DNA of 64,000 nucleotides, from positions 921,501 to 985,500 of the forward strand of contig JASJOG010000063.1 of the NCBI GenBank assembly GCA_030142905.1, in the 5' to 3' direction. Origin of the DNA: Heliopora coerulea. Taxonomy: Eukaryota; Cnidaria; Anthozoa; Scleralcyonacea; Helioporidae. Both the position numbers and the translations under genes were made by a program. The notes under the pieces are model-generated. The model did no database searches and was not told where the DNA came from. It saw only the letters and a list, made by a program, of their open reading frames with translations. Positions 44,129-55,530 of this stretch are shown here, one piece after another (position 1 is the first letter of the stretch; every line of letters starts with the position of its first letter).

Positions 44129-44165
44129 TACCAGCACTGTAGTGTGTCAGACTACAGTACTGGTA
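44129..44165. repeat. Small hairpin, 14-bp arms
   Basis: TACCAGCACTGTAGT and ACTACAGTACTGGTA flank a short loop, in the FAM241B 3' UTR region. Confidence 0.65.
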
Positions 44166-44285
44166 GCACAAAGCTGACAACTAAGAAGCTTTGATCAGAG
44201 TATGTATTTTGCTGTCATAATACACAAGCCTGAACACAATCCCTCCATTTCCTCTTTAACCCATCAAGGGGCAAGGGTAGGGCGA

Positions 44286-44291
44286 AATAAA
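44286..44291 (+). terminator. Candidate poly(A) signal for FAM241B
   Basis: AATAAA about 590 nt after the stop codon, before the opposing WAPL 3' end. No closer canonical hexamer was noticed. Confidence 0.35.
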
Positions 44292-44718
44292 TTTTCCTCT
44301 GGCATTCCCAACTTCACTTCTGGTTCTTTAGCAACCTTTTATCTTATTACACTTTGTCTCACAGTGTCTGTGTGCCATTCAATCCTTTCATTCATCCATT
44401 TTTTATGACACATTTTAATACAATCCTTTGAAAACAATATATACTGTACATTATTTTTACATCCTTTAAAAATGTACACAATTTGTGAAGATTTTGAGGA
44501 ATTAAACTATTAATGTCTTGTATTTCTAAAAGGGTAAGCTGGAATCTGCAATACAGATGTACCCAAACAATCATCTTAGCATGTACCATCAATGAAGGTG
44601 GTTACCATCATAAGTGAACTGAATCAAGGAATGTGCTATATCCTATCTAAGATTCATGATTGCATGCATTAAAATGTTGAGTTTGTACATCTACTTTGAT
44701 CATTTTTCCCACCATCCT

Positions 44719-47700
44719 TCAGCATGCCTTTAATACATCAATGATTCTTTCAATAGCTTGGCCCGTGGTACCACTCTGCAGTAAACAATAAATATTGAAG
44801 GTGATTAAAGCTAGATGGGATGAAGTGAAGGAAGTCGAAAGGAAGAGAATGGTGAAATCAAGTACCACCATTTTTAATTTTTGCAAGGTTTGTCTTAAGT
44901 TGTTTAAAGCTTTCTGGTAAATGATGAATAGAACATATTGGTATTTAAAGAGTAAATGCAATAGGATAGAAGCCTAACAAACAAAAAATGAATTGATCAC
45001 TCACAGTCAACTTCATAAATCCCAGAAATGTCTTCAGAGTGTTAATCAGTACCACAAAACTCTTCTCAGGCAAAAGTTGTCTGATGAGATTTTGGTTTGC
45101 CTTAAAAAATTAGAATTATAACTGCATTGCTAATGTGACAGAGTTAAATATTCTCCAATCAAATTTTCTGTTAATGATTAACCCAAGATGGCATATATGT
45201 TCCAAGATGGTGTATATTCCTAGAATATGAGAACTAGTCAGTACAAAACTATATAATATATCTGTAAGCAATAGTACATGTTTCAGATATAGAAGTTATA
45301 GATCAGACAAACAGGACTATTAATATCATTCATTTTATAAAACCACAACAAGGCATACTGTACTGTATGTCATACCTTATTATCTTGAGCAATACATCCC
45401 AACAATAAAGCAACATAAGAAGCTACCATACTGTCTTCCATATGTTTACCAGCTTTTTGAAGAGCTAAAGAAATTTATGTTAATAAAATTTGAGATTGAA
45501 ATGTGTGTAGCATTTACAGGTACCTTCAATTTCATACTGTTATGTTTAGGTAGAACTCTGTCAAGCATACTGTGTACTAGCATAATTAAAATACATATTA
45601 CCATCTCCAATCTCATCCTCTAATGATTCTTGTTTTGATGACTCTCTCTCAGATTTCTTGAGTTCAACTTCCTGTTCCTCATCTTCTTCTCTTGACACAT
45701 CAATGTCATCTCCACATACCCAACCCAAGCCATCTTTGGTAGGTTTTAGTTCATCGTTGTTGCCTGGTCAAAGTAACAGCCTGCCTTCAGATGGATGTGA
45801 TTATGTGTTTTATTTCTCAAGGTGGAGCTACATTAACTCATTAAGAGGCAGGGCTCATCCCTTCAATGCATAAAGTATGTCCTTGTCCCTCAATGGGTTA
45901 CTTATGAATCCAATATTGACTAAGGAAAGTTTGCTGTTAAACTAGTTTAGCTGAAACAACTATCTGTAACCACTAAGGTATCCCTTGAAAAGACCAGTTA
46001 AATGTCATGACAATGTGGCATGAAGTCTGACGTCAGTTGAACCCATGCAAAATTGTAATAATCCATATTATTGGCTTTCATAACTTCACATATTAGTTCT
46101 GGACTTCAGGCCAAAGGATTCTTTAAAAATAATTTGTCATTATGTTCATATAGTATTACCTTCCATTCTCTAAGAATAATTTATGTCATTACTATATTCA
46201 TCTAGCATTACCCTCCATCAAGGAATACCATGATGATCCGTCATGGTAAATATAATAATTTATTACAGAACAATGGTACTGGTAGTAATATAAATCAACT
46301 TACTTGATAGCCCAGATGCCATATTTTCATTATTCCTTGCTGCCTCTTCTCGGATAAGAAATAAGTGCACCAATGCTTCAATTGCTGAGACAGTCACATT
46401 ACACCCTTTGCAATTCTTGTCAGTCTCATAAGAGAGGGGTGTTTCCAATACAATCAGTGAAGCAATGTTTTGTTTGCTGTGTTCCATTAGGTTGATCAGC
46501 AAACCCAGTGCCTGCAGTGTATGTCAGAAAACACCATTAATTATGCTTAAGATGCAGGGCTTGGCCAGTTTACAGCAGCACAGTTGGGCTTTTTATAGAG
46601 AAATAAAACAAAAATTAATTTTGTTTTATACCAAAGAGCTCTTAAAAGTGATAAATATAGATATACTATTCTTCAGTATCACTCTTAATTATTGTTATCA
46701 AAATATCTATAGCAGGTTTGCTTGGTATGTCAAAAAGATAATCTGTGATGACAAATCATGCTGCATTTGCAGCTGGAGAAAGTGTACTTCTTTGCGAACA
46801 TTAAATTGAAATCTCTTGAAAATTTGCATGTAAATGCAACTCATGACATTACACCTCACAGGACCAAAAACATCTTTCCTTTCATAAGATGTAGCTCCCC
46901 CATTTACTTCCTTGTGAAAACATGATACAGTAAAACTCACCTAAGTCAGACTTGCTAAACTCAGATCTTCAGCTATCTCGGATGCACCAAAAAGTCCTGT
47001 TGATTTAGAACTTTATATCTGAGTAACACATAACTTGGATTTTGCTTAACTTGGATGAAATTTTGATGCACAATCGAATCTGACTTAGGTGAGTTTGACA
47101 GTAGTTTGTTTTTTTTTTCTCCCACAAAACTAGAGTACATGTAAACTAATTCTTTACTTAAATTTATTTAGTTTATAAAACTTGAATGAAATTACTGGTA
47201 TGTCTTACCAATATGAAAACCAAATAAAACAATGTCACAGTAACTTGATCATAGAAATGTAAACTAAAACCTTACCAAGACCAGTATGTCAAACTGTTCA
47301 TCTGAAGCAACAAACTGTGGGACCTAGCACAAAAAGAAAAGTTAACCTTTGAAATGGTAGCTGTTATTTCATTCCTACTATAACACAGTTACTTTCATAG
47401 CTATTTTTATCACAATTGTTCTATGTTGTATTTTGTTCACTAAAGATTTACTGGGCAGAAATCTTAGATGCAAAATGAAGATGAGAGCCCAGCTCAAAAT
47501 TCGGAGAATTTTTTTTTTTGAGCTCAGATCTCATGTTGATTTTGCATCTATGTTGTACTTTATTACATGTCAATTAAACAATGCACCAACTTGTGTTACC
47601 TGCAACACACAGAGCAACAAAGCAGATATAAATCCATCCTGTTGGCCAATTGTCTCACTTTCTCCATCTATAAAGAAAAAAAAAATGGCTCAATGCTTTC

Positions 47701-50700
47701 GAAATAGCTATAAGATCAAAGTTTTACGGTGGAGAGAAAAAATTAAAGTAGATAACCAATTTTAACATGTGAATCAGTGAACAATTTGTCACTCACATAA
47801 TTGAATGAACAAACTTGGCTACCCCCCAGCAATCATAATTATTTAATGCACACTTTTAAGTGGTTTTTAAATACTACTGCAAAGAAATCTAACCATTATC
47901 ATGAGTCAGGTTCAGAAATACTCTGAGAATGCTCTTCAAACAGTCGAGAACAGTTTTAAAGAAGAGACACTGTGTAGCTAGTTGGTCTTCAATAATTCCA
48001 TGGGTACAAACTTTCATCAGTCTGCAAGCACAAAGTCCATAAATTAAAATGAGTTAGGGATAATAAAACTCTATAAGTTCATGCTGTCCCACATGATCCA
48101 TATTACCCCTAAAGTGATAATTACTGTCAAGACATGCCTGTGTTTAAGAGTCCAAAAATGCTGCTGACAGTAAAAATGAAAAGTATAAAGCATAATGAGA
48201 ATAAAACTCATGTTCAGGATATAAATTATACTTGTATGGTGCCGTACCTTGCTAGTCCCACAATTAACAAAGACTTTTTGTATGAAACAAGGTACAGTTG
48301 ATTCTCTCTGTTTTGAAAAGTCACCTGAGAAAATAAAGGCATTATAGCAGAAGGATGAGGTGTAGTAAAGGATGAAAAGGATGAAATGGAGGGAAATGCA
48401 GGAAGTCAAGCAAAACAAAGAAAATAATGAAAGGTGAGCACAAATGGCAGAACAAACAACTTTATGATCAATTCATAAAAAGGAAAGAACATGAAGGATA
48501 GATTGAGAGATTGAAAGGATACACAGAAAAATGAAATAGAAAAGGCACAAGGTCAAGAAACTTACAATTATAATAATAAATTTATGCTTTCTTACATTTT
48601 CAATAAGTTTCAAGCATCTTCCAATATTTTCGACTCCTTTTTCATTTTGTAATAATTCATTAACATTATCTCTAATATTTTCTACTGATGATAAAACTAA
48701 AAACAAGGAAGAGATAAAGAAAATCCAGAAAAAAATGTTTACAGAGAATTTGTCAGGGAGTGACAAATTTTATGTCTAACCTATGTAAAGATATTCTGAT
48801 AAACTAACCAAGATGGTGTTAAAACCCATACCTATATTTACAATGTAATCAAGTCCACCTAGGGTCCGCATTTCTTCTTTAAACCACTCTCCAGTCCGTT
48901 GTGATGTTAATGAGAGTAAGGACTCACGAGCAAGTAAAGCAGACTACACCAAAGACAATCCAAATAATTATATTAAAATTATTATAAATTTATCCAGTGA
49001 AGATGTATTAGTATGATAATTATTGCACAGTAGTATATACATATGAAATGTTATCTAGAAATGCATTACAGGAATACTGTAGTGGCTTAATGTTGAAAAA
49101 GTTGTTTAGCTGAAAGAGGTGAGGAAGACAATGAATGCAAACTTACTGACAGATTGTCCATATCCAAATAACTGGTAAATGATTCTGGAAGTCTAGTTAG
49201 TATTTGTCTTCAAAAGAAAGTGATAAATTGATGTAAAATCTATTTCTTGAATCTCACAAGAACTTCAGTTTCTAATAGAATTTAATCTTGTTGTTTCTAC
49301 AATAAAGTTATGCTAATCCTGGTTGAAAGTTTGATCTATTTATCAATTTAACAAAATAAGAGATGCAGCCACTCTGCCCTCCCTCATAAAATTGTCCTGC
49401 TCTAACCAGAACAAAATTCTAATGTACACCCTTGGCTCAATGTGGATTAAAGGTTCTAAAGGCTGAATAATATGGTTCGAGGATCCTTAAATTGATAGGA
49501 CTGGTGTAGTTTACTTTTAGTGAGACTATGAAAGAAAACTAATTGTCTACTCAATCCACAGAGTTCATAACATTTTTACTATTTCAGGATTACACAAAAT
49601 CATCAACTTTTGAAGGAACTAAAGCCATAACAGTAACTGTTCTATACTTTCTCAGTTACCTTGTCTTCTTAACCATTTCATCATGCACACTTTTCTTCTC
49701 CATTTTGCCAGTTTTACTGGCTTTATTAACACACAATAGCTTAAGCAATAAATCTGTGTTAAACAAGAGATTAAGATATTAGTTAAGACACATGCTGTTT
49801 TTATTGCTCTTACATTTAAATCAAGTGGAATTACAAGGGATACCTACCCAAAATTGCATTATCAATGTCCACATTTAAACGATCTCTTGTGATCATATAA
49901 AAGACAAGTGAGGTACACAATGCCAATGTCTACACAAAGAAATTTAATACTTTAAATTAAAACTAACATGCATTTTGTTAACTTGGATGTAAACAACAGA
50001 AGCATACTGAATTGCAATATTTATTACCACTAGTGTCCATGAAAATTCTGAATCAAACTAATGAATCTTGAAGATCCCAGTAAAACTTTAGCATCACGAA
50101 AATTTCTACAATGATCTGGTCCCTTTGGATTTTTGATCTATGAGGAACAATCCACTTCTATTAACCTGCCCTGTTTTCTTTTACCTTATTTGAAGGAGCA
50201 TCCTGTAGGGCATCAAATATCTTGGAGATGATCCCGTGTGCACGAAGATTGACACGAAATGATGGAGCAGAACATTGTGCTGCAAGATCTAAAGCACTGG
50301 AACATCGTGCTGCTAAAGAGAGATCTTTTCTCAATCCATCAAGAGCAAAGTCCACATCATCAAAGAACTGTAAGAAAGGAAAAATAATGATATGTAAGTG
50401 GGTTAACTTTTTTTATTAAAGTTAACTTGAAGTTAAATTTGTTTACAGCACTCTAATACTTTTCAGTTCTCTTTTGTTTTTAAATTTAATTTACAAAATT
50501 ATTGTCATAAACTGTATGGTAATTTATAAATAAACAAATTAATATGTATGAGATTCACAAGCTTTTCACCATGAATATATAATTACTGTAGGTGACCTTA
50601 CTCTCACAACATCCTTTATGATAAAAACAAGTCAGTTAAAATGCAGATAATAAAAATCTTTCAATTTTTCGATTTATATGTCCTGCACAATTCCTTTGTA

Positions 50701-52534
50701 TCTTATAAACTTTACCTGCTGTGTTTCTCCATCTTCCAGACAGGCATGTTTATGTTTCACATTCCGTACAACAGTAAACAACTATAAGATGGACCCAATT
50801 TAGGTAAACAAGCAAGTGGCACACAAACCAAGTTCTTGCAAAAAAGACTATATACTGTACTTCATCATGATTCAGGGTTAAAACTAACGGAGGTAAACAT
50901 ACAATTTTCTGCTTTATTTTCTTTATAATTTCTTGAAATAAAGATTTCATGATAATCTACCATAGCACTGTCTTACACATTTTTTTTGACATTCAAAGGC
51001 CCCCTCAAAAGCATTTATTTCTTTGTTTTTTGTTTTGTTTGTTTGTTTTCAAAACAGAGAGAAATTAGATCTGTGTAAATGGGTTGAGAGAATATATTTA
51101 AAAGACTCTGATGTTCTGTAGTAATTATGCTATCATAAGGTTCAATGTTTTTCTCTGATTAGTAGCAGACCAGTACCTGTTTTTCTTCTCTCTTTACTCT
51201 TACTCTGGAAGACACTGATGACTGGGATTCTGGCCAAGATGATGTCCTTTTTAATGAAGGCAAAGTGTCATCATTGCTATTTGAATGACCTTCATCACTG
51301 GTTCCAATATTGGTTGGCTGGTAAAAAGGAGAAAGAAAATGAAAGTGTTAAAAAAAAGAACAGCCAAGTTTTCTCTTATTTTAAAATTCAGCATTTACTC
51401 TTTGATTTTAACATTACAATAACAGTTATTTGGTCTACATTGCAAGGACAAGACTGGTAAAAATATTTTTTGCCAGTTTATAATTGAATTAAGGATAGCT
51501 CATGCATTTCCAATCTGAGGGCTGAAACCCTTGGTATGCATAGGGGTTCAATAGTACAAAATTGGAATTGGGCTTGGTAACAGTTGGTGGCAATGCACAC
51601 ATCATTCTATATACCTTTAGTTATTTTACTAAAGGTGACAAATAATTTCCTATTATAGATTCAAACACAGAACTGTTCATTTAATAATTAAGATGGTTGT
51701 TACCATGAAATGGTTGTTACCATGAAATGCTTGAAGCATCAAGGTGAAATGATTAGAAAGAGGTTCTGAATTGGAAAGCAGTTACTATCAAATTAATTTG
51801 AGGTGCAGTCATTCACTACCACTTACCAGTGCTGAAAGTCTTCTACTGTCATACTTTTTATTCTTTTTTGGTGACAGAGCAACCACATTATTCTTAAGAA
51901 AATGCTTAAATGGTGACTAAAAATTACAAATAAAAAGTTACATTACAATTGTTCCATACTGTTGTTACAACTATGACGTAGTGATCATCACATAATTTTT
52001 TATTACACCAACCTGGGGGAATGACCATGTAGAGCAAACTATTGTACATAATTGCTATAATACCGAATTTCCATGAATTACAAAGGACCCAACCTGTTTT
52101 TGAACCGGCTTCTCGTTTCCACTTCCTTTAGACTCTTGTGAACAGCCATTGCGTTCCTGAGAACTGCAATAAGCCTCATCATCCGTGCTTTTGTCGGTAC
52201 CATCAGTGCTAGACTCGAACGTCGTCTTTGACTTCGAGTTCTTACTTTTCTGACTGGAAAGTTTAGTTTGAGTAAGCACAGTTTTAGAGTCGTTTTCTGT
52301 AAAACCAAACAAGTCATCCTCATACAGCGGAACCACTTTTCTTCTTTTACTAATCGGCACTGATGTTTCTCCCTTTCCGTTCCTATTTAGTTTAGATTCC
52401 TCAGTTCTTTCCGAAGAATCACCATTCGAATATTCAGTTCTTTCGTTTTTTAGTACGAGGTCGAATTTAAGTTGAGAGCTGACATCTTTAGACCTTTTCC
52501 CCATTCCATATGTAGTTACTCTGTACTTGGGCAT
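44719..52534 (-). CDS. WAPL: Cohesin release factor WAPL, 19 exons, complete
   Basis: Exons: 52534-52094, 51916-51827, 51317-51177, 50781-50716, 50367-50185, 49929-49848, 49753-49660, 49207-49147, 48943-48832, 48696-48596, 48324-48248, 48021-47894, 47667-47600, 47323-47276, 46511-46304, 45763-45602, 45464-45376, 45100-45005, 44775-44719; every phase agrees, 767 aa. Nuclear protein that releases cohesin from chromatin with PDS5. The C-terminal WAPL domain (about 225-767) aligns throughout: [104 protein letters not shown] and [18 protein letters not shown] at the end. The N-terminus is only about 225 aa against more than 600 in human. It has one FGF motif (76-78, [10 protein letters not shown]), the PDS5/SA-binding signature present three times in human, and a basic NLS SKRRK. 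Confidence 0.96.
46926..47103. mobile_element. MITE with about 25-bp terminal inverted repeats in WAPL intron 14
   Basis: TACAGTAAAACTCACCTAAG at the left end and its inverse (CTTAGGTGAGTTTGACAGTA) at the right enclose about 125 bp with further inverted segments. A TA target-type duplication at the ends suggests the Tc1/mariner-pogo superfamily. Noncoding. Confidence 0.65.
47466..47549. repeat. Short foldback in WAPL intron 13
   Basis: AGATGCAAAATGAAGATGAG and CTCATGTTGATTTTGCATCT are inverted with three mismatches; AGCTCAAAA/TTTTGAGCT extends the stem inward. Confidence 0.65.
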
Positions 52535-52631
52535 TTTTTGCAACAGGATAGTTTAATTTGAGCCGTATTAGGTTCTATTCGTGTTCAATATCAATGAAAC
52601 CGTTGTACAATTCGACTTTTAATATTTACAT

Positions 52632-52647
52632 CGGAAGCGCCATTTTG
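52632..52647 (-). promoter_or_regulatory. Composite YY1/ETS-like promoter element of WAPL
   Basis: On the minus strand CAAAATGGCGCTTCCG, about 100 nt upstream of the ATG, combines a YY1-like AAAATGGCG with an ETS-like CTTCCG. This is typical of TATA-less housekeeping promoters. Functional use is inferred. Confidence 0.4.
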
Positions 52648-53054
52648 TTTTCGAACATCAGGTTGCGCATGACGAAGGACCCGTCTCAGGCTCTTAATGA
52701 TAGTACTTTGTGAGCCATTTTGTATTTATGTTGCTACGCCACAGCCAATTAAAGAAGAAGTTGTCTAAAATGTGACCAATTAGAAAACAGAATCTGATTT
52801 GACCGCGCGATGCGCGAAATGGTTTAGAAGTTGAGAAGTAAACTCGTGTAGATATGCCAGTGAGGCAAAACAGCTTTTCCTTCGTCTTGGCACTTGAAAC
52901 AAAAATCATCTTTACATTTCAACACAATTTTCTAATGGAATATTCACCTCACAAGTTTTAGTCGTTAATTTGTGAGTTGTTTTGTCCCAGACTCCAAAGA
53001 AAGGCGGAAACCTTGGACTACAGGAACAACCAGAAACATGGAAGGAAGCGCCTT

Positions 53055-53595
53055 CTTGGCGCTAATGCAGTTTCGTACCTCAACCATATAAATATAAGTA
53101 ATGGTAGTAAATCATATGTCGTTCGACAGTTTATTACCTGGAAATTACAGTGATACCATGATACCAACCATTAACTGCAAACATAATGCATTATAGCCTT
53201 ACAGAACATCCGTGTTACTTGGCGCCATGTTTGAATGTTTCTTTGTACTTCTTCGAAAAGTGTATAAACCCAAAGGTTAGATTAGGGTTAGAGTTAGGGT
53301 TAGGGTTTATAGACATTTTCGGGGCTTTTAAAGAGCGAAGAAACATTGGAGAGGGACTATACTTAAACTGTAGATAAATCCATGAAGTTTACGGTCTTGA
53401 GCCCTCGGTTCACTGTTGACGCTCACAAACTCCAATGCGTCTATTTTTTTGGCTATAATGCCTTATATTTGGAGTTAATTCTTGATATTACTGTATCACT
53501 GTAATCTCCAGGTAAAATGCTGTCGACTGATATATGATTTACCTATGTTACTTGTATTTATATGGTTGAGGTGCAAAACCGCATTAACGCCTTCA
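53055..53595. mobile_element. Large foldback element with telomere-like core
   Basis: The left arm (about 53055-53155, GCAGTTTCGTACCTCAACC, ATATAAATATAAGTAA, AAATCATATGTCGTTCGACAG, TACCTGGAAATTACAGTGAT) pairs with the right arm (about 53490-53595, ATCACTGTAATCTCCAGGTA, CTGTCGACTGATATATGATT, TTACTTGTATTTATATGG, TTGAGGTGC). An inner pair CATAATGCATTATAGCC/GGCTATAATGCCTTAT nests inside. The centre (53282-53307) holds TTAGGGTTAGAGTTAGGG telomere-like repeats. It lies between WAPL and the GCNT duplication. Confidence 0.75.
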
Positions 53596-54064
53596 CCTTG
53601 ACAACAAAGTCAGCTTAGGCGAGTGGGCAACTTTCATGAAGAAGACGGAGAGTACATGGAATTGATTGTAATATGTCATACTACAGGATATTTCTGTGAG
53701 TATTCATCTTGCTGTTTTTATCAAACCTTAATCCTTTCACGTATTTCAAGTTAGTTGCCAATAATTACGTCCCTGAAACGTGATTCTAAATGAGTAGTAT
53801 TCCACTGCAATATTTCTACAAAAGTAATTCAAGAAGATTTACAGTTTATGCTTGGGTGAACCTGAAATTATGAAACGTTCCAATTTGTCCCAAGGACTCT
53901 CTATAAAATCTATGGTGTTAACTGAGTAATATGTTTACCTCAAGTAACTAATTTATCTCATTAAAAGTCCTTTGTACTAATACTACCTCCAGTGAAGTCA
54001 AACCATGTAGTATTAGTTGAATTTCAGCAAACATGATATTACAAAGAAATACCATGAAACATTG

Positions 54065-54181
54065 GTGTATTAGTTATTAAACCTCCTGCTCTATTTGGAT
54101 CATTAAGTAAAATTTGACCCTTGGGAATTTTACTGCATGTAAATGACCCTCATTGAGTGGGAGGTTTAATAACTAATACAC
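54065..54181. mobile_element. MITE with 22-bp perfect inverted repeats (unit 1)
   Basis: GTGTATTAGTTATTAAACCTCC (given to 20 bases: GTGTATTAGTTATTAAACCT) is exactly inverted at 54160-54181. The interior is about 73 bp and noncoding. A second copy is in unit 2. Confidence 0.8.
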
Positions 54182-54765
54182 CTCATTCTGTAATCTCAAG
54201 AGGAATATCAAAGCCCAGCAAAATATCTTGACGAAAGCCATTGAGTTGGACACAGAATAAAATCATAATATTTAATAGTTCTAACATTTCGTTGTATCAT
54301 CACAACATCATCAGAGAATAATTTACATAACTGCCTAAAGCCTGTAATAATCATATAATAATCATATAGTAATAATCTTATAATCATATAGTGTGGTATC
54401 ACTTATAATCATAACTGGGCTAATGGCCAGTTCCCCACATACATCTGCTGAATGCAACTACCAGAATGCCTTTCAAAATCTTGTTTGTAATGTTCATCAA
54501 AGCAATTATCTTTCCATTCAGTTTGGGAATTCAATGTTTGCATAATAATGAAAAAAAAAAACCTGCAAAGTACTCTGGTATTTTTCAAGTCATGTAATAA
54601 GGGGAACCAGCTATTTCAACAATTTATCCATGTAGAAGATCAGTATAATTATACAGGCAATTATAAAAAACCCACGTTGTCATTGGCCAAAAATGACGTG
54701 GGAAATAGCTGGCAAGAAACTTGTCAAACCCTGATTCAGACATACTTCTGAAGGTTCATCGACAC

Positions 54766-54931
54766 TTCTATTTCAGAATTATCCTCAGGGTATTATGAAA
54801 CTAAAACTTCACAATTAACCTACACTGTCAAAGTCAACCCACTTGAGTCAACATTTTCAGTTGACTTCAGCAGTGTAGGTAAATTGTGATGTTTCATTTC
54901 ACAATACCCTTAGGATGATTCTGAAATAGAA
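54766..54931. mobile_element. Inverted-repeat element next to SINE C (unit 1)
   Basis: The outer arms TTCTATTTCAGAATTATCCT and AGGATGATTCTGAAATAGAA enclose GAAACTAAAACTTCACAATT/AATTGTGATGTTTCATTTC and CTACACTG/CAGTGTAG. The interior GTTGACTTCAGCAGTGTAGG is shared with the tail of SINE family C, so this may be two inverted SINE tails. Confidence 0.7.
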
Positions 54932-55029
54932 TTGAAACACTGCACATCCATCCTCATGGATAGTGTTAAGTTGTCACGAGAATATCTCGTGCACTTAAAT
55001 TGGATAAAAACTCGCCTCCAATCCCTGTA

Positions 55030-55165
55030 CAGCTGATACCTGAACAGGTAGAGCAGTGGACTGGTATCCCAAAGGTGCGAGTTCAAATCCCATTTGAGTC
55101 AAATCCCATTTCAGTTGACTTCAGCAGTGTAGGTTAATTGTGAAGTTTTTGTTTCATCCACACAG
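55030..55165 (+). mobile_element. tRNA-derived SINE (family C), unit 1
   Basis: GAACAGGTAGAGCAGTGGAC (A-box), GTATCCCAAAGG, GTGCGAGTTCAAATCCC (B-box), then the family tail GTTGACTTCAGCAGTGTAGG and TTAATTGTGAAG. It ends at the orphan ORF. Confidence 0.7.
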
Positions 55166-55433
55166 TAAGGTTGTTTTACATGATTGGTCATGCAGACATA
55201 TGCAATGTAGTCTTGAGGGAACAATTTGTGCTTGTGGTTCACCAGCTGATGTAGCAATATGTCCTGAAGAGTGGTGTGATTTAATCACATACATCAGAAA
55301 GAGCAATCGTATAGGACAGTCATCACGTGAATGTGCCCTTACACAGATAAATAATGTAAACAAATTCCAAGGAAAAATGGCAATTTCAGCTTATCGCTGC
55401 CTTAGAAACAAAGCTAGTTCAATTTTGAAGTAA
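55166..55433 (+). CDS. Orphan repeated ORF, copy 2 (unknown family)
   Basis: From an acceptor-like CCACACAG at about 55165 the frame reads KVVLHDWSCRHMQCSLEGTI, then CACGSPADVAICPEEWCDL, ITYIRKSNRIGQSSREC, and ends NKASSILK plus stop (about 89 codons). It is Cys/His-rich in the first half. It is the homologue of 26945-27363 and a near twin of 59680-59947 (one residue different by eye). It abuts SINE C and is opposite to, and tail-to-tail with, the GCNT gene. The open frame conserved in three copies suggests coding constraint now or in the recent past; I do not recognise the family. It could be a terminal exon of an unseen gene. Confidence 0.4.
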
Positions 55434-55530
55434 ATACAAGAAGGTAACAAAAAGTAATTTACAGGTAAAAAAAAAGTTTTACATTGAATCAATTAATAGA
55501 TTTAATCTGATTACTTTCTGTTGCAAATAT

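Noticed and set aside
53282..53307. True telomere or chromosome end
   Set aside because: Only three to four TTAGGG-like units, inside a foldback and flanked by ordinary genes.
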